Assembly: GCF_009389585.1 (NCBI RefSeq)
Contig: NZ_VIYG01000005.1
Coordinates: 301,104 to 365,103 of the forward strand
Reading direction: 5' to 3'
Length of the DNA: 64,000 nucleotides
Source: Oceanobacillus sp. CFH 90083
GTDB lineage: Bacteria > Bacillota > Bacilli > Bacillales > Amphibacillaceae
In this document: in pieces, positions 22,935 to 31,906 of the stretch
Layout of the letters: each line of letters begins with the position of its first letter
How positions within the stretch are numbered: position 1 is the stretch's first letter
Notes under the pieces: model-generated
Databases searched by the model: none
The model's input: only the letters and a program-made list of their open reading frames with translations
What the model was told of the DNA's origin: nothing
Translations under genes and position numbers: made by a program

Positions 22935-23855
22935 TTATGCAGATTGAATGATAGATTGTTTAATAATAAGGGGATGCAGCAGACAATGATATTGCTCGTC
23001 CCTCTCCAATACTCCAAATTGAATACCAATTAACACATTTGCCGTCTGAAGAATTTCATTATTATAAAAAACCGTCAGTTCTTCAGCCCGAATTGCCAGC
23101 ATGAAAGCATGTGCACCATCAACCCCCTGATATGGAACCATATGCAGTTTATCCTCCCATTTCTTTGGCAGCTGACTGAAATCCAAATCCTCTCTCACTC
23201 TTCGCAGCTCTTCCCACTCTTCTTCAGCAAACCACTGTTTTAAAAATGGTTCATCACAAATAACAACAGGTTGTTTGGTCAGCGGATCGACAAGCTGATT
23301 TCCACTGTCAATATAACCAATCGATTCAAACGACTGATGTTCGATTGTCAATATTACCTTATGCATCTCGTCATATTTCACTTTTTCTCCAACGTGCTCG
23401 TCCATTCGCCGCTTTGTAAAATACCAGATAATCGGAAAGCAGATGATCACAAAGAGCCAGCTGACAGGATCACCATACCCCTGATTAAAAGTAATCATTC
23501 CCTCCAAAGAGACTGTTACCGGACGCTGTAGAAAAAAGTGAATTGCCATTAATCCTCCTCCTATTGCAAAAGACACAAAATAAAAGAGCAGTGTCAGCTT
23601 GATAAAGCGGTACAGACTCTTAAAGCCGAATGTACTAAATATAATTAAGAAAGAATAGATCAGCTTACCGGCAACATGATTAAAAAAAGAATTTGGATAA
23701 AAAATCGTCAATGGAACAATACATGAAGCAATAAATGCACCTAGAAATAAACGAGTTCTTTTGACTGATTTTCGGGCAAGTATCTGTACGAGCATCAGCA
23801 GCATTAAATCTACCATAAAATTTAATGCCCAAATGACGTCTAAGTAAATAGACAA
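22935..23855 (-). CDS. spoIIGA: Sporulation sigma-E processing peptidase SpoIIGA
   Basis: SpoIIGA is the membrane aspartic protease that removes the sigma-E pro-sequence on a signal from forespore SpoIIR. Five hydrophobic segments fill the N-terminal half; the cytosolic domain carries the catalytic aspartate in GYIDSGNQLVDPLTKQPV around residue 185 and a conserved LHMVPYQGVDG segment. I place the start at TTG 23855, giving MSIYLDVIWALNF, which aligns with the B. subtilis N-terminus and has GGTGGAG in position; the GTG at 23867 overlaps the ribosome binding site. Confidence 0.95.
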   Translation of the reverse strand: MSIYLDVIWALNFMVDLMLLMLVQILARKSVKRTRLFLGAFIASCIVPLTIFYPNSFFNHVAGKLIYSFLIIFSTFGFKSLYRFIKLTLLFYFVSFAIGGGLMAIHFFLQRPVTVSLEGMITFNQGYGDPVSWLFVIICFPIIWYFTKRRMDEHVGEKVKYDEMHKVILTIEHQSFESIGYIDSGNQLVDPLTKQPVVICDEPFLKQWFAEEEWEELRRVREDLDFSQLPKKWEDKLHMVPYQGVDGAHAFMLAIRAEELTVFYNNEILQTANVLIGIQFGVLERDEQYHCLLHPLIIKQSIIQSA

Positions 23856-23950
23856 TCTGTGCTCCACCCCCTTGATTGCTACTAATCAGAAGAAATGATT
23901 ATCCTCTTTTGTACATGATTTTCATACCATGAAAGTAATATATGATGAAA

Positions 23951-23983
23951 AGTATAGACAATGGCAAGAGAAAAGTCTGTCAG
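23951..23983 (-). promoter_or_regulatory. Spo0A-type spoIIG promoter with long spacer
   Basis: On the minus strand CTGACA (23983-23978) and TATACT (23956-23951) are 21 bases apart, far from the 17 of an ordinary sigma-A promoter. B. subtilis spoIIG has the same unusual layout (22-base spacer) and is switched on by Spo0A binding near its -35. The sequence CTGACAGACTTTTC also resembles that region as I remember it. The rest of the 366-base gap holds the ftsZ terminator and AT-rich DNA. Confidence 0.65.
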
Positions 23984-24123
23984 TTCTTGTGTGCAAAATT
24001 AAGCTATTTAGCACTTATTCTTAGAAATAATGTCTAATGATTTTGGAGTTAAAAAAGAGGGGAAAAGAATGATAATTCGCAGCAGCCGGACAATCCTATT
24101 TTCTTTCTTTCATGTCAAAACAA

Positions 24124-24170
24124 AAAATGCTGTGCTAAAGGATTCCCTTTAACACAGCATTTTTTGTTTT
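24124..24170 (-). terminator. Terminator of ftsZ
   Basis: AAAAAATGCTGTG and CACAGCATTTTTT-type arms flank a loop containing AAAGGATTCCCTTT, about 55 bases beyond the ftsZ stop. Both strands end in T runs after the stem; the ftsZ direction is the one with a gene in front. Confidence 0.85.
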
Positions 24171-24221
24171 ATATTTATCAAGGTAGCCGTTCGTAATACG
24201 CCAGTATAATGAAGTTTCACG

Positions 24222-25379
24222 TTATCGGTTACGATTACGATTTCTCAGGAAAGTCGGGATATCTAATTCATCTTCCTCTGGACGAGGTTTAGAAGGTGAT
24301 GGATTGGATGCTTCTCTTTCCCTTACAGGATGATTTGATTCATTTGTTTGTTTCGTAGCTGCCTGCTGGGCTTGTCCTAGATTTGGACGCTGCTGTTTTT
24401 GACGCATATCTGCCTTTGGTTGTGCATTTTCATCAAAGCCAGTAGCAATTACGGTCACAACAATTTCATCATTAAGGTTTTCATTAATTACGGAACCAAA
24501 GATCACATTTACCTCTTGATCTGCTGCAGACGTAACTAAATCAGCTGCTTCCTGCACTTCATAAAGGCTTAGGTTTGTACCGCCCGTAATATTCATTAAA
24601 ATACCGTGAGCTCCATCGATGGATGTCTCTAATAATGGAGAAGAGATCGCTTTTTTAGCCGCTTCTGTTGCTCTTGTTTCTCCCGTAGCGATACCAATAC
24701 CCATTAGAGCAGACCCTTTATCATACATAATCGTTTTCACATCAGCAAAGTCAACATTAATCAAACCAGGTTTTGCAATTAAATCAGAAATACCTTGTAC
24801 CCCTTGGCGAAGAACATTATCTGCTTCACGGAATGCTTCAAGCATTGGCGTGTTTTTGTCAACAATCTCCAGTAGACGGTCGTTTGGAATAACAATTAGT
24901 GTATCCACGCTTCCTTTAAGTGTGTCAATACCGGAAACAGCCTGTGTAGATCTTCTTCTGCCTTCAAAGGAGAATGGGCGGGTTACGACACCGACGGTTA
25001 ATGCACCTAAATCTTTAGCTACCTGGGCAATAACCGGAGCCGCACCGGTTCCTGTACCGCCGCCCATTCCAGCAGTAACAAAAACCATATCTGCACCTTT
25101 TAATACTTCTTCTAACTGCTCTTTACTTTCTTCTGCTGCTTTTTTCCCTACTTCCGGGTTGGCACCGGCACCAAGACCACGGGTTAATTTTCCGCCAATC
25201 TGTATCTTGGACTCTGCCTTGGAAAGATTTAAGGCTTGGGCATCTGTATTTACTGCGATAAATTCGACACCCTCTACACCATGCTCAATCATACGGTTAA
25301 CTGCATTATTTCCGCCACCGCCAACTCCAATAACTTTTATCGTTGCTAATTCTTCCATGTTTGTATCAAAATCTAACAT
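24222..25379 (-). CDS. ftsZ: Cell division protein FtsZ
   Basis: FtsZ is the tubulin-like GTPase that forms the Z ring. The 385-residue protein has [17 protein letters not shown] at the nucleotide site, the tubulin signature [12 protein letters not shown] near residue 105, and the T7 loop [12 protein letters not shown] Gln/Pro-rich linker leads to the C-terminal peptide [15 protein letters not shown], the docking site for FtsA, SepF and others. AGGAGG precedes ATG 25379; the open frame upstream to 25415 is not used. ftsA is 65 bases upstream. Confidence 0.98.
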   Translation of the reverse strand: MLDFDTNMEELATIKVIGVGGGGNNAVNRMIEHGVEGVEFIAVNTDAQALNLSKAESKIQIGGKLTRGLGAGANPEVGKKAAEESKEQLEEVLKGADMVFVTAGMGGGTGTGAAPVIAQVAKDLGALTVGVVTRPFSFEGRRRSTQAVSGIDTLKGSVDTLIVIPNDRLLEIVDKNTPMLEAFREADNVLRQGVQGISDLIAKPGLINVDFADVKTIMYDKGSALMGIGIATGETRATEAAKKAISSPLLETSIDGAHGILMNITGGTNLSLYEVQEAADLVTSAADQEVNVIFGSVINENLNDEIVVTVIATGFDENAQPKADMRQKQQRPNLGQAQQAATKQTNESNHPVREREASNPSPSKPRPEEDELDIPTFLRNRNRNR

Positions 25380-25444
25380 ATTATGGTTTCCTCCTAGTCT
25401 ACTAATTACGAACAATTCCTGATATAAGCTTCTGCAGACAGGAA

Positions 25445-26734
25445 TTAATCAAAGAAATATTTGAATAGATTAGCAAATCCTGATTCTTTCTTCTTGCCTT
25501 TTTTCTTTTCCTTCTTTTCACTGACAGGTCTTGATTGCTTCACTGGCCGCTGTTCCATTTCTTCGCCATCTAAAGCTACAGCAGGGTATAATTCTTTCCC
25601 TTGTATTTTCGCATTGTGGTAAGCAAATTGCAAAATACCTACACCAGATGTGTATTGGGCTTCTCTGACACCAATATAATCCGGTACGGCTACACGCACA
25701 TTGGAATAGAATAAATCCTGAGCCAGCTCTAAACTTCCGGGCATCGCAGTAGTGCCTCCTGTCAGTACAAAACCGCCAGGCAGCTCCTGAAAGCCCATTT
25801 TCCGAATTTCTCTATCAATGTAAGTGTATATTTCTTCTAATCTAGCTTCTATCATATCAGCTAATTGAAGCTGATTAAACACTTGTTTTTGATTACTACC
25901 AATTGTGGCTACTTCAAAAGTCTCTTCCTCGGAAGCATCGTTATAAAATGCATACCCATAATTCAATTTAATTTGTTCTGCTTCTTCTGTAGAAATACGT
26001 AAGCCGATAGATAAATCTTTGGTTATATTATCTCCGCCTAAATTGATGACACTTGTTGCAGCTAAATGATCATTTTCAAATACGGATACAGTTGTACAGC
26101 CTCCGCCAATGTCAATAAGCGCTGACCCCATATTCTTCTCATCCTTCGATAAGGCAATGGTTCCCGCAGCAAGCGGCTGAAGACAAATATCTGCCACTTC
26201 TAAATTAGCCCGCTCTACACATTTTAAAATATTATGCAGAATCGTTTTAGAGCAAGTAATGATTGTTCCTTCCATTTCCAGGCGAACTCCAATCATTCCC
26301 CTGGGGTCTGTAATTTCATCTAAACCATCCACAATAAATTGCTTTGGAATCACATCAATAATTTCCCGTTCTGGAGGAATAGAAATGACTTGAGCGCCAT
26401 CAATTACTCTTGTTACATCTTCATCATTAATTTCACGATTCTCGCTTTGTACAGCTACGACGCCATGACAAGGCTGAAGCTGGATATGGGAGCCATTTAT
26501 CCCCACTACAACGCGGTGAACTTCCATTCCTACCATTCTTTCAGCTTGTTCAACTGCACTTCTGATAGAATGAACAGTCTGATCGATATCAACGATAGCA
26601 CCCTTCTTCATTCCGTTTGAGGTAGCAGTACCCACTCCAATAATATTTAAAGAGTCCGGCTGTACTTCTCCAATAATTACTTTTATTGTATTTGTCCCAA
26701 TATCAAGACTAACTAATATTTCGCTGTTGTTCAA
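25445..26734 (-). CDS. ftsA: Cell division protein FtsA
   Basis: FtsA is the actin-like ATPase that anchors FtsZ filaments to the membrane and recruits later division proteins. In 429 residues it shows the phosphate-1 loop [17 protein letters not shown], the 1C domain region, [12 protein letters not shown] (phosphate 2), and [13 protein letters not shown] (adenosine site). A Lys-rich linker ends in the amphipathic anchor [12 protein letters not shown]. The start is TTG at 26734 with GGGGAGGTG upstream. A 10-bp hairpin lies immediately before that ribosome binding site. Confidence 0.97.
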   Translation of the reverse strand: MNNSEILVSLDIGTNTIKVIIGEVQPDSLNIIGVGTATSNGMKKGAIVDIDQTVHSIRSAVEQAERMVGMEVHRVVVGINGSHIQLQPCHGVVAVQSENREINDEDVTRVIDGAQVISIPPEREIIDVIPKQFIVDGLDEITDPRGMIGVRLEMEGTIITCSKTILHNILKCVERANLEVADICLQPLAAGTIALSKDEKNMGSALIDIGGGCTTVSVFENDHLAATSVINLGGDNITKDLSIGLRISTEEAEQIKLNYGYAFYNDASEEETFEVATIGSNQKQVFNQLQLADMIEARLEEIYTYIDREIRKMGFQELPGGFVLTGGTTAMPGSLELAQDLFYSNVRVAVPDYIGVREAQYTSGVGILQFAYHNAKIQGKELYPAVALDGEEMEQRPVKQSRPVSEKKEKKKGKKKESGFANLFKYFFD

Positions 26735-26750
26735 AAAAGTGCACCTCCCC

Positions 26751-26777
26751 GTAAAAATATGCTTCCGATATTTTTAC
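26751..26777 (-). promoter_or_regulatory. Hairpin just upstream of the ftsA ribosome binding site
   Basis: GTAAAAATAT at 26751-26760 and its exact complement at 26768-26777 form a 10-bp stem with a 7-base loop. On the ftsA mRNA the hairpin ends directly against GGGGAGG. No T run follows, so it is not an obvious terminator. It may affect mRNA stability or ribosome access; that is inference. Confidence 0.5.
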
Positions 26778-26931
26778 TGCCACGTTATCCTTTGTATAGT
26801 CTTTAATTCTAAAAGAAAATGAATAAAAAATAAACATATTTTATGCTTATTTTTTCAAGTAATCTATTTCCATAAAAATCGACAATATACCATTCGTTAA
26901 AAAAAACGGATATATGACTTCATTCTGCAAA

Positions 26932-27774
26932 TTATTCATTTCCTGTTTCTTCATTTTCTTCATTAACTTGCTCATTAATTTCTTCCAATTCGTCTTCGAG
27001 ATCTACTTCTTCCATATCTTCTTTCTGAAAAGATTCAAAATAGACCCCAACCCCTATATGAATGATACCACTATCTCCTGCCTCAAGCTGAGAAACGATT
27101 GACGGATAGAAATCCAATTTATCAAACATCTGGTCTGCTTTTCCTTGTACGAGAAAGCCATCACTCATATAAAGAGTAATAAGCTCGCCCTCAGCTTCTG
27201 TATCTGATTCATTCCGTTCAACTTCAGAAATCATATTAAAAATACTCGGGCGAATATCCTTCATTTCTGACGCTAATTCGGTTAGCTGCTCTTCATTAAA
27301 GCCTGTCATTAATGGCGCATTACCAATAGAATCCTGTACATACCGCCGGATGACCTGACCATCTGCCAGAACCGGATAAAACTCTCTTCCATCCTGAACA
27401 AATCCGAGGACAGATTGTTCCTCCACTTCAATCACAACGGTGCTCGGAAAACTCCGGCTAATAGATGCTTGTTCAATGACAGGGTCTTCTTCTATCTGCG
27501 CTGCAACAGAGGACCCATTCACAGACCAGATGTTCATACCTTCTGTTAAGCCTGATCCATCTATTATGTACTCATCCGTTAAGAATATATTACCATTTAC
27601 TTCAATCGAGCGTATTTCACTCCATGGAGATTGTAAGTAAACAATAATAGCGATGAGAAAGAAAAATATTGATAGATAAAATATTAATCGCCTATTCGCT
27701 TTTTTCTTTCTGGCTTGCTTCAATTTTGGAATTCGATCCTCAATAGAAACAATGTTTTTATCACTCATCTCCAT
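26932..27774 (-). CDS. divIB: Cell division protein DivIB (FtsQ homolog)
   Basis: DivIB (280 residues) is a bitopic membrane protein that with FtsL and DivIC controls septal peptidoglycan synthesis. A basic cytosolic segment (KLKQARKKKANRR) precedes one membrane helix around residues 30-48, then the POTRA domain (IRSIEVNGNIFLTDEYIIDGSGLTEGMNIW) and the beta domain. The C-terminus is a strongly acidic Glu-rich tail. ATG 27774 or 27768 could be used; spacing slightly favours the second. In B. subtilis murG and murB precede divIB; here spoVE does. Confidence 0.92.
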   Translation of the reverse strand: MEMSDKNIVSIEDRIPKLKQARKKKANRRLIFYLSIFFFLIAIIVYLQSPWSEIRSIEVNGNIFLTDEYIIDGSGLTEGMNIWSVNGSSVAAQIEEDPVIEQASISRSFPSTVVIEVEEQSVLGFVQDGREFYPVLADGQVIRRYVQDSIGNAPLMTGFNEEQLTELASEMKDIRPSIFNMISEVERNESDTEAEGELITLYMSDGFLVQGKADQMFDKLDFYPSIVSQLEAGDSGIIHIGVGVYFESFQKEDMEEVDLEDELEEINEQVNEENEETGNE

Positions 27775-27840
27775 TTCTTCCTTTGCCCATTATTTTCAGA
27801 GAATATAACTGCATAGCCTATATCCTCTTGTATTTACAAA

Positions 27841-27849
27841 AATTATATC
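27841..27849 (-). promoter_or_regulatory. Candidate extended -10 promoter before divIB
   Basis: TGATATAAT on the minus strand is a full extended -10 motif about 70 bases before divIB, in an AT-rich 240-base gap after spoVE. No convincing -35 is visible. Confidence 0.45.
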
Positions 27850-28010
27850 ATAAATTAAGGTGATACATATAGCTGACCTTCATTGTTTTTAAAGTTTTTT
27901 CTTTTCTTATAAAATTTTGCTCTAATATAGGTTAAATGAAACATACATCTTAGTTTCTTTTACGTACATATGGAAGGAAAGACCTTATCTTCATTTCATT
28001 TATTTCCCTG

Positions 28011-29147
28011 TTAAATGATCGGCTTTGTACTTTTTTCCATGCTTTTAGCATGCCTGCTGATGCTTAATAAAATTCCTGCTGCACACAATGTCAAAGTTAA
28101 CGAAGAACCTCCATAACTTAGAAAAGGAAGAGTAATGCCTGTTACAGGAATTAAACCGATAACTACACTGATATTAATCATTGCCTGCAGCACTAGCATG
28201 CTCGCTATTCCTATTGCTAATAGTCTGCTAAATAAATCTGGTGCCTCCATCGCAATTTTGATCCCTCTCCATAATAGCAGAAAGAACAACAGAATAGTTG
28301 TACAACCTCCTATTAATCCTAATTCCTCACCAATAATTGAAAAAATAAAATCTGTCTGCGGCTCGGGAAGATAAAAATATTTTTGCAAACTGTTCCCTAA
28401 ACCGAGCCCCATCAGCCCTCCCGGCCCAATAGCGTAAAGGGATTGGATAATTTGAAAACCATGCCCCAAAGGATCCTCCCATGGATTTAAAAAGGCCAGA
28501 ATCCGGTTAATGCGATAAGGGGCAGAAACAATTAACCCAATAAAACCAATGACACCAATACTAGCCAAACCAAAAAAATGGGAAAGCTTGGCTCCTGCTA
28601 CAAAAAGGAGAATCATACAAGTTAATACAAGTACCATTCCTGTACCCAGATCGGGCTGTAGCATAATAAGACCAAAAGCAGTAAAGATTAAAAGCAGGCA
28701 TGGAAAGAATCCCTTTTTAAACGAAGTAATATACTTTTGATAGTCAGATAGAATAGCTGACAAAAAAATGATTAATCCTAATTTCATAAATTCAGACGGC
28801 TGAATACTGAATGCGCCGACACCAATCCAGCTTTGTGCTCCGCCACGAACCATTCCAACTCCCGGTATAAGCACAAGCAAAAGCATAATGAAACAAGAAA
28901 ACAATAAAATTTTTGCATATTTTTTCCATGTGTAGTAAGGAACATAAGAGATAAGAACCATTCCAATAAACCCAATCCCGGCAAATAAAAGCTGTCTTTT
29001 TAAGTAATAAAAGGAATCATTGAACTTATATTCGGACCAAATATGAGAGGAGCTGTAAACCATCAGCAGTCCAATACCTAAGAGAACAACAATAATTCCA
29101 AATAAGACTTTGTCCAGTTTATTTTGATTTTGAATGAATTTATACAA
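28011..29147 (-). CDS. spoVE: Stage V sporulation protein E (SEDS glycosyltransferase)
   Basis: SpoVE is the SEDS-family peptidoglycan polymerase for the spore cortex, partnered with SpoVD. About ten membrane segments and the SEDS motifs are visible: LIPGVGMVRGGAQSWIGVGAFSIQPSEFMKL, QPDLGTG, GGLMGLGLGNSLQKYFYLPEPQTDFIFSIIGEELG, GITLPFLSYGGSS. The frame is open to 29222, but AAGGGG precedes a TTG at 29147, giving 378 residues, nearer the usual 366; the start is therefore uncertain. It lies in the murD-divIB interval as in B. subtilis, but murG and murB do not follow. Confidence 0.92.
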   Translation of the reverse strand: MYKFIQNQNKLDKVLFGIIVVLLGIGLLMVYSSSHIWSEYKFNDSFYYLKRQLLFAGIGFIGMVLISYVPYYTWKKYAKILLFSCFIMLLLVLIPGVGMVRGGAQSWIGVGAFSIQPSEFMKLGLIIFLSAILSDYQKYITSFKKGFFPCLLLIFTAFGLIMLQPDLGTGMVLVLTCMILLFVAGAKLSHFFGLASIGVIGFIGLIVSAPYRINRILAFLNPWEDPLGHGFQIIQSLYAIGPGGLMGLGLGNSLQKYFYLPEPQTDFIFSIIGEELGLIGGCTTILLFFLLLWRGIKIAMEAPDLFSRLLAIGIASMLVLQAMINISVVIGLIPVTGITLPFLSYGGSSLTLTLCAAGILLSISRHAKSMEKSTKPII

Positions 29148-29240
29148 AAATACCCCTTCTTTCCACGAGATTAACTTAGGAAATAGGGGCATGCTAACAT
29201 ATTGTATATAGAACTTGTCCAATTCTATTTTGTTATTTTT

Positions 29241-29320
29241 AGAGAACGTTCAAAAGGTTCAACAAAAATACACAGCGAACTTTTTGGCTTTTTATCGACC
29301 TTTTTGAACATGCACTTTTC
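29241..29320 (-). repeat. MITE-like element, family A copy 1
   Basis: An 80-base element with left end GAACGTTCAAAAGGT and right end CGACCTTTTTGAACATGCAC. Its minus strand begins like the other copies: GTGCATGTTCAAAAAGGTCGATAAAAAG. It fills the gap between spoVE and murD. Confidence 0.75.
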
Positions 29321-29342
29321 ATTTTATATTCGTACAAGCCCC

Positions 29343-30692
29343 TTAGTTCATTGTATGAACAGCCTGAACAAATATGTCTCCTCTTTCTTCAAACGTTTTA
29401 TACTGATCCCAGCTTGCACATGCTGGAGAAAGCAACAAAATATCTCCCTCATCCGTTAATGAAAAACCGATTTTCGCAGCAGTATCAACACCGCCCGCAT
29501 GCTCAATTACCTGAATTCCTGCTTCTTTTCCAACACGTTCTAACTTAGCAGCAGTCTCTCCAAAGACAACCATCGCTTTTACATTTTTAAGATGTGGAAT
29601 AAGCTCATCAAATTCATTTCCGCGATCTAAACCGCCTGCGAGAAGGACAATTTCTTTTTTAAAGGAATCTAATGCTTTTTGTGTGGCTAATATATTGGTT
29701 GCTTTGGAATCATTGTAAATATAACGGTCCTGAAGCATTCCAACAAATTCTAAACGATGCTTTACACCGGAAAATGTTTTTAAAACATGCTGTATCCCTT
29801 CATTTGTTGCTCCATTTAATTTTGCTGCCGCAACAGCCGCCAGGATATTTTCTAAATTATGTTTCCCAACTAATACAATATCTTCTAACGGGATAATTGC
29901 TTCATCGAAAAAGTATATATGTGTATCATCAGCCCAGGCACCTTCTTGATGTAGATTCTTTGTTGCTGAAAAAGGAATTTTCTTGGCCCTCACATCCGCC
30001 ATATGCTCTTTAAGCACCGGGTCATCGGCATTATATACAAGATAATCATCCGGATGCTGATTTTTAAATATATTACATTTCGCATGCACATAGCTCTTTA
30101 AATCACCATGATAATCCAGGTGTGCTTCATAAATATTTAACAGTACTGCTGTAGATGGGCGAAATGAGTCTATTCCCTGCAATTGAAAAGAGGAAAGCTC
30201 AATAACCATTTTTTCATCTGCTTGTATCGTTTCGGCGACTTCCGTTGCTGCAATCCCGATATTCCCTGCAAGCTTCACATTACAATTACTTTTACTTAGC
30301 ATTTCCGTAACCAATGTAGTTGTCGTTGTTTTCCCATTGGACCCGGTAATTCCGATAATTGGCTGCTGTGTTAAATAAGAAACCAGCTCTACCTCTGTGA
30401 TTACTGGAATATGGCGTTTCAATGCCTCTACAACAACCGGGTGATCATAGCGGATACCAGGATTTTTGACAACCACCTCGATGCCCTCTAAAACACTTAA
30501 AGGATGAGAGCCCAGCACCAGGTGTGCCCCCTTTTCCTGAAGTTCTAAAACAAGTGCATCATCATAAGAAGCTGCTGCATCATTTACTGTTACATCCTTC
30601 CCCTGCTCTAACAGGACTTTAGCAGCAGCTGTACCACTTCGGGCTAATCCTAAGACAAGCACTTTTTCTGCAAATTCTTTCAAGGTCTTCAT
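29343..30692 (-). CDS. murD: UDP-N-acetylmuramoyl-L-alanine--D-glutamate ligase
   Basis: MurD adds D-glutamate to UDP-MurNAc-L-Ala in the cytosol. In 449 residues it shows the N-terminal Rossmann region KVLVLGLARSGTAAAKVLLEQG, the Mur ligase ATP loop GITGSNGKTTTTTLV, the ELSSFQLQ segment, NIYEAHLDYHGD, and YNDSKATN with LLAGGLDRG in the C-terminal domain. It abuts mraY (1-base overlap), and the two are clearly one transcript. No departures from the family are seen. Confidence 0.97.
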   Translation of the reverse strand: MKTLKEFAEKVLVLGLARSGTAAAKVLLEQGKDVTVNDAAASYDDALVLELQEKGAHLVLGSHPLSVLEGIEVVVKNPGIRYDHPVVVEALKRHIPVITEVELVSYLTQQPIIGITGSNGKTTTTTLVTEMLSKSNCNVKLAGNIGIAATEVAETIQADEKMVIELSSFQLQGIDSFRPSTAVLLNIYEAHLDYHGDLKSYVHAKCNIFKNQHPDDYLVYNADDPVLKEHMADVRAKKIPFSATKNLHQEGAWADDTHIYFFDEAIIPLEDIVLVGKHNLENILAAVAAAKLNGATNEGIQHVLKTFSGVKHRLEFVGMLQDRYIYNDSKATNILATQKALDSFKKEIVLLAGGLDRGNEFDELIPHLKNVKAMVVFGETAAKLERVGKEAGIQVIEHAGGVDTAAKIGFSLTDEGDILLLSPACASWDQYKTFEERGDIFVQAVHTMN

Positions 30693-31672
30693 TACATCCC
30701 CACCTCAATATAAATAGCCAGAATCGCAAATAGGAGACCAGCAAACCAGAACGTTGTCACAACTCTCCACTCTGACCATCCTACTAATTCATAGTGGTGA
30801 TGCAAGGGACTCATTTTAAAAACACGCTTTCCCGTTGTTTTAAAGGAAATAACCTGGATAATAACCGATAATGTTTCAATGACAAACACACCGCCGATAA
30901 TTACTAACAGAATCTCGAGCTTCAGGAGTATCGCAATCGCTGCAATCGCTCCTCCTAATGCCAATGATCCTGTATCACCCATAAATACTTTGGCAGGGTG
31001 CGCATTAAACACTAAGAAGCCTAATAAAGCACCTACTACTGCTAAAGAAAAGATAGTTACCATATCGTTAGGCACACCATACCATGCAATAATGGCAAAA
31101 GCACCGAAGGCAATCGCTGCCGTACCAGCTAATAAGCCATCTAATCCATCTGTTAAATTAACAGCATTAGAAGCCCCTACAAGCATCACAATGATAAGAA
31201 CTGCATAGAACCAGCCAATATCAAATTCAACCGCTGTTCCCGGAATGGCGATTACCGTCGAGAAATCTTGTCCGCGTAAAACAAAATAAAATACGAGTGC
31301 AATAATAATTTGCCCAAATAGCTTCTGCTTTGATGTTAAGCCTAAGTTTCGTTTCATCGCTACTTTTATATAATCATCTAAAAAACCTAATAAACCATAG
31401 CCAAATAATACAAAAAGTAATAGCCACAGCTCATAGCCTATTCCACCATCGGTTCTCATTCCCATGATGAGCGATGTAATCATGATACTGAAAACAATCA
31501 TAATTCCTCCCATTGTCGGGGTTCCTGATTTCTTTTTATGGGATTCAGGGCCTTCTTCTCTAATACTTTGTCCAAACTTTAATCGTCTTAAAAACGGGAT
31601 AAAAATTGGAGATAGAAGAACTGTTATAAGAAACGCTACTGCGATTGTAATTAATAAACCTGTAATATTCAT
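30692..31672 (-). CDS. mraY: Phospho-N-acetylmuramoyl-pentapeptide transferase
   Basis: MraY moves phospho-MurNAc-pentapeptide onto undecaprenyl phosphate, giving lipid I. The 326-residue protein has about ten membrane helices and the family motifs [21 protein letters not shown] (Asp pair), [34 protein letters not shown] and [18 protein letters not shown] precedes ATG 31672. A gap of 234 bases holding two inverted-repeat structures separates it from murF upstream. Confidence 0.97.
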   Translation of the reverse strand: MNITGLLITIAVAFLITVLLSPIFIPFLRRLKFGQSIREEGPESHKKKSGTPTMGGIMIVFSIMITSLIMGMRTDGGIGYELWLLLFVLFGYGLLGFLDDYIKVAMKRNLGLTSKQKLFGQIIIALVFYFVLRGQDFSTVIAIPGTAVEFDIGWFYAVLIIVMLVGASNAVNLTDGLDGLLAGTAAIAFGAFAIIAWYGVPNDMVTIFSLAVVGALLGFLVFNAHPAKVFMGDTGSLALGGAIAAIAILLKLEILLVIIGGVFVIETLSVIIQVISFKTTGKRVFKMSPLHHHYELVGWSEWRVVTTFWFAGLLFAILAIYIEVGM

Positions 31673-31700
31673 TTTCTCTCCACCTCATTTGTAACCTTCT

Positions 31701-31769
31701 AAGTGCGTGTTCAAAAGGACGATAAAAAGAACCAGGTGTCACTTTTATTGGACTTTTTGAACATCTTCT
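31701..31769 (+). repeat. MITE-like element, family A copy 2
   Basis: A 69-base element: left end AAGTGCGTGTTCAAAAGG, right end GGACTTTTTGAACATCTTCT. It is flanked by CTTCTA on both sides, suggesting a target duplication. Interior blocks GATAAAAAG and CACTTTTATTGGAC match copy 3 at 43635, of which it looks like an internal deletion. Confidence 0.8.
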
Positions 31770-31793
31770 ATAAGAACGGTTTAAAAACATGAT

Positions 31794-31870
31794 AGAATCA
31801 GTGCAATTTTCATGGGTTTCTCTATGGAGATCCATTGTCTCTTAAGCCCTTATATGATCGCACTGATTCT
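31794..31870. repeat. Long-armed inverted repeat between murF and mraY
   Basis: AGAATCAGTGC at 31794-31804 and its exact complement at 31860-31870 enclose 55 bases that contain a smaller palindrome ATGGAGATCCAT. No T run follows either arm, so an intrinsic terminator is unlikely. Function unknown. Confidence 0.6.
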
Positions 31871-31906
31871 GTTCCTTGACCGCTTTAAATCTGTCTATTG
31901 GGTTCT

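Noticed and set aside
24070..24155. 27-codon plus-strand frame MIIRSSRTILFSFF with GAGGGG upstream
   Set aside because: It passes through the ftsZ terminator stem and opposes both neighbouring transcripts; the ribosome binding site match is likely chance.
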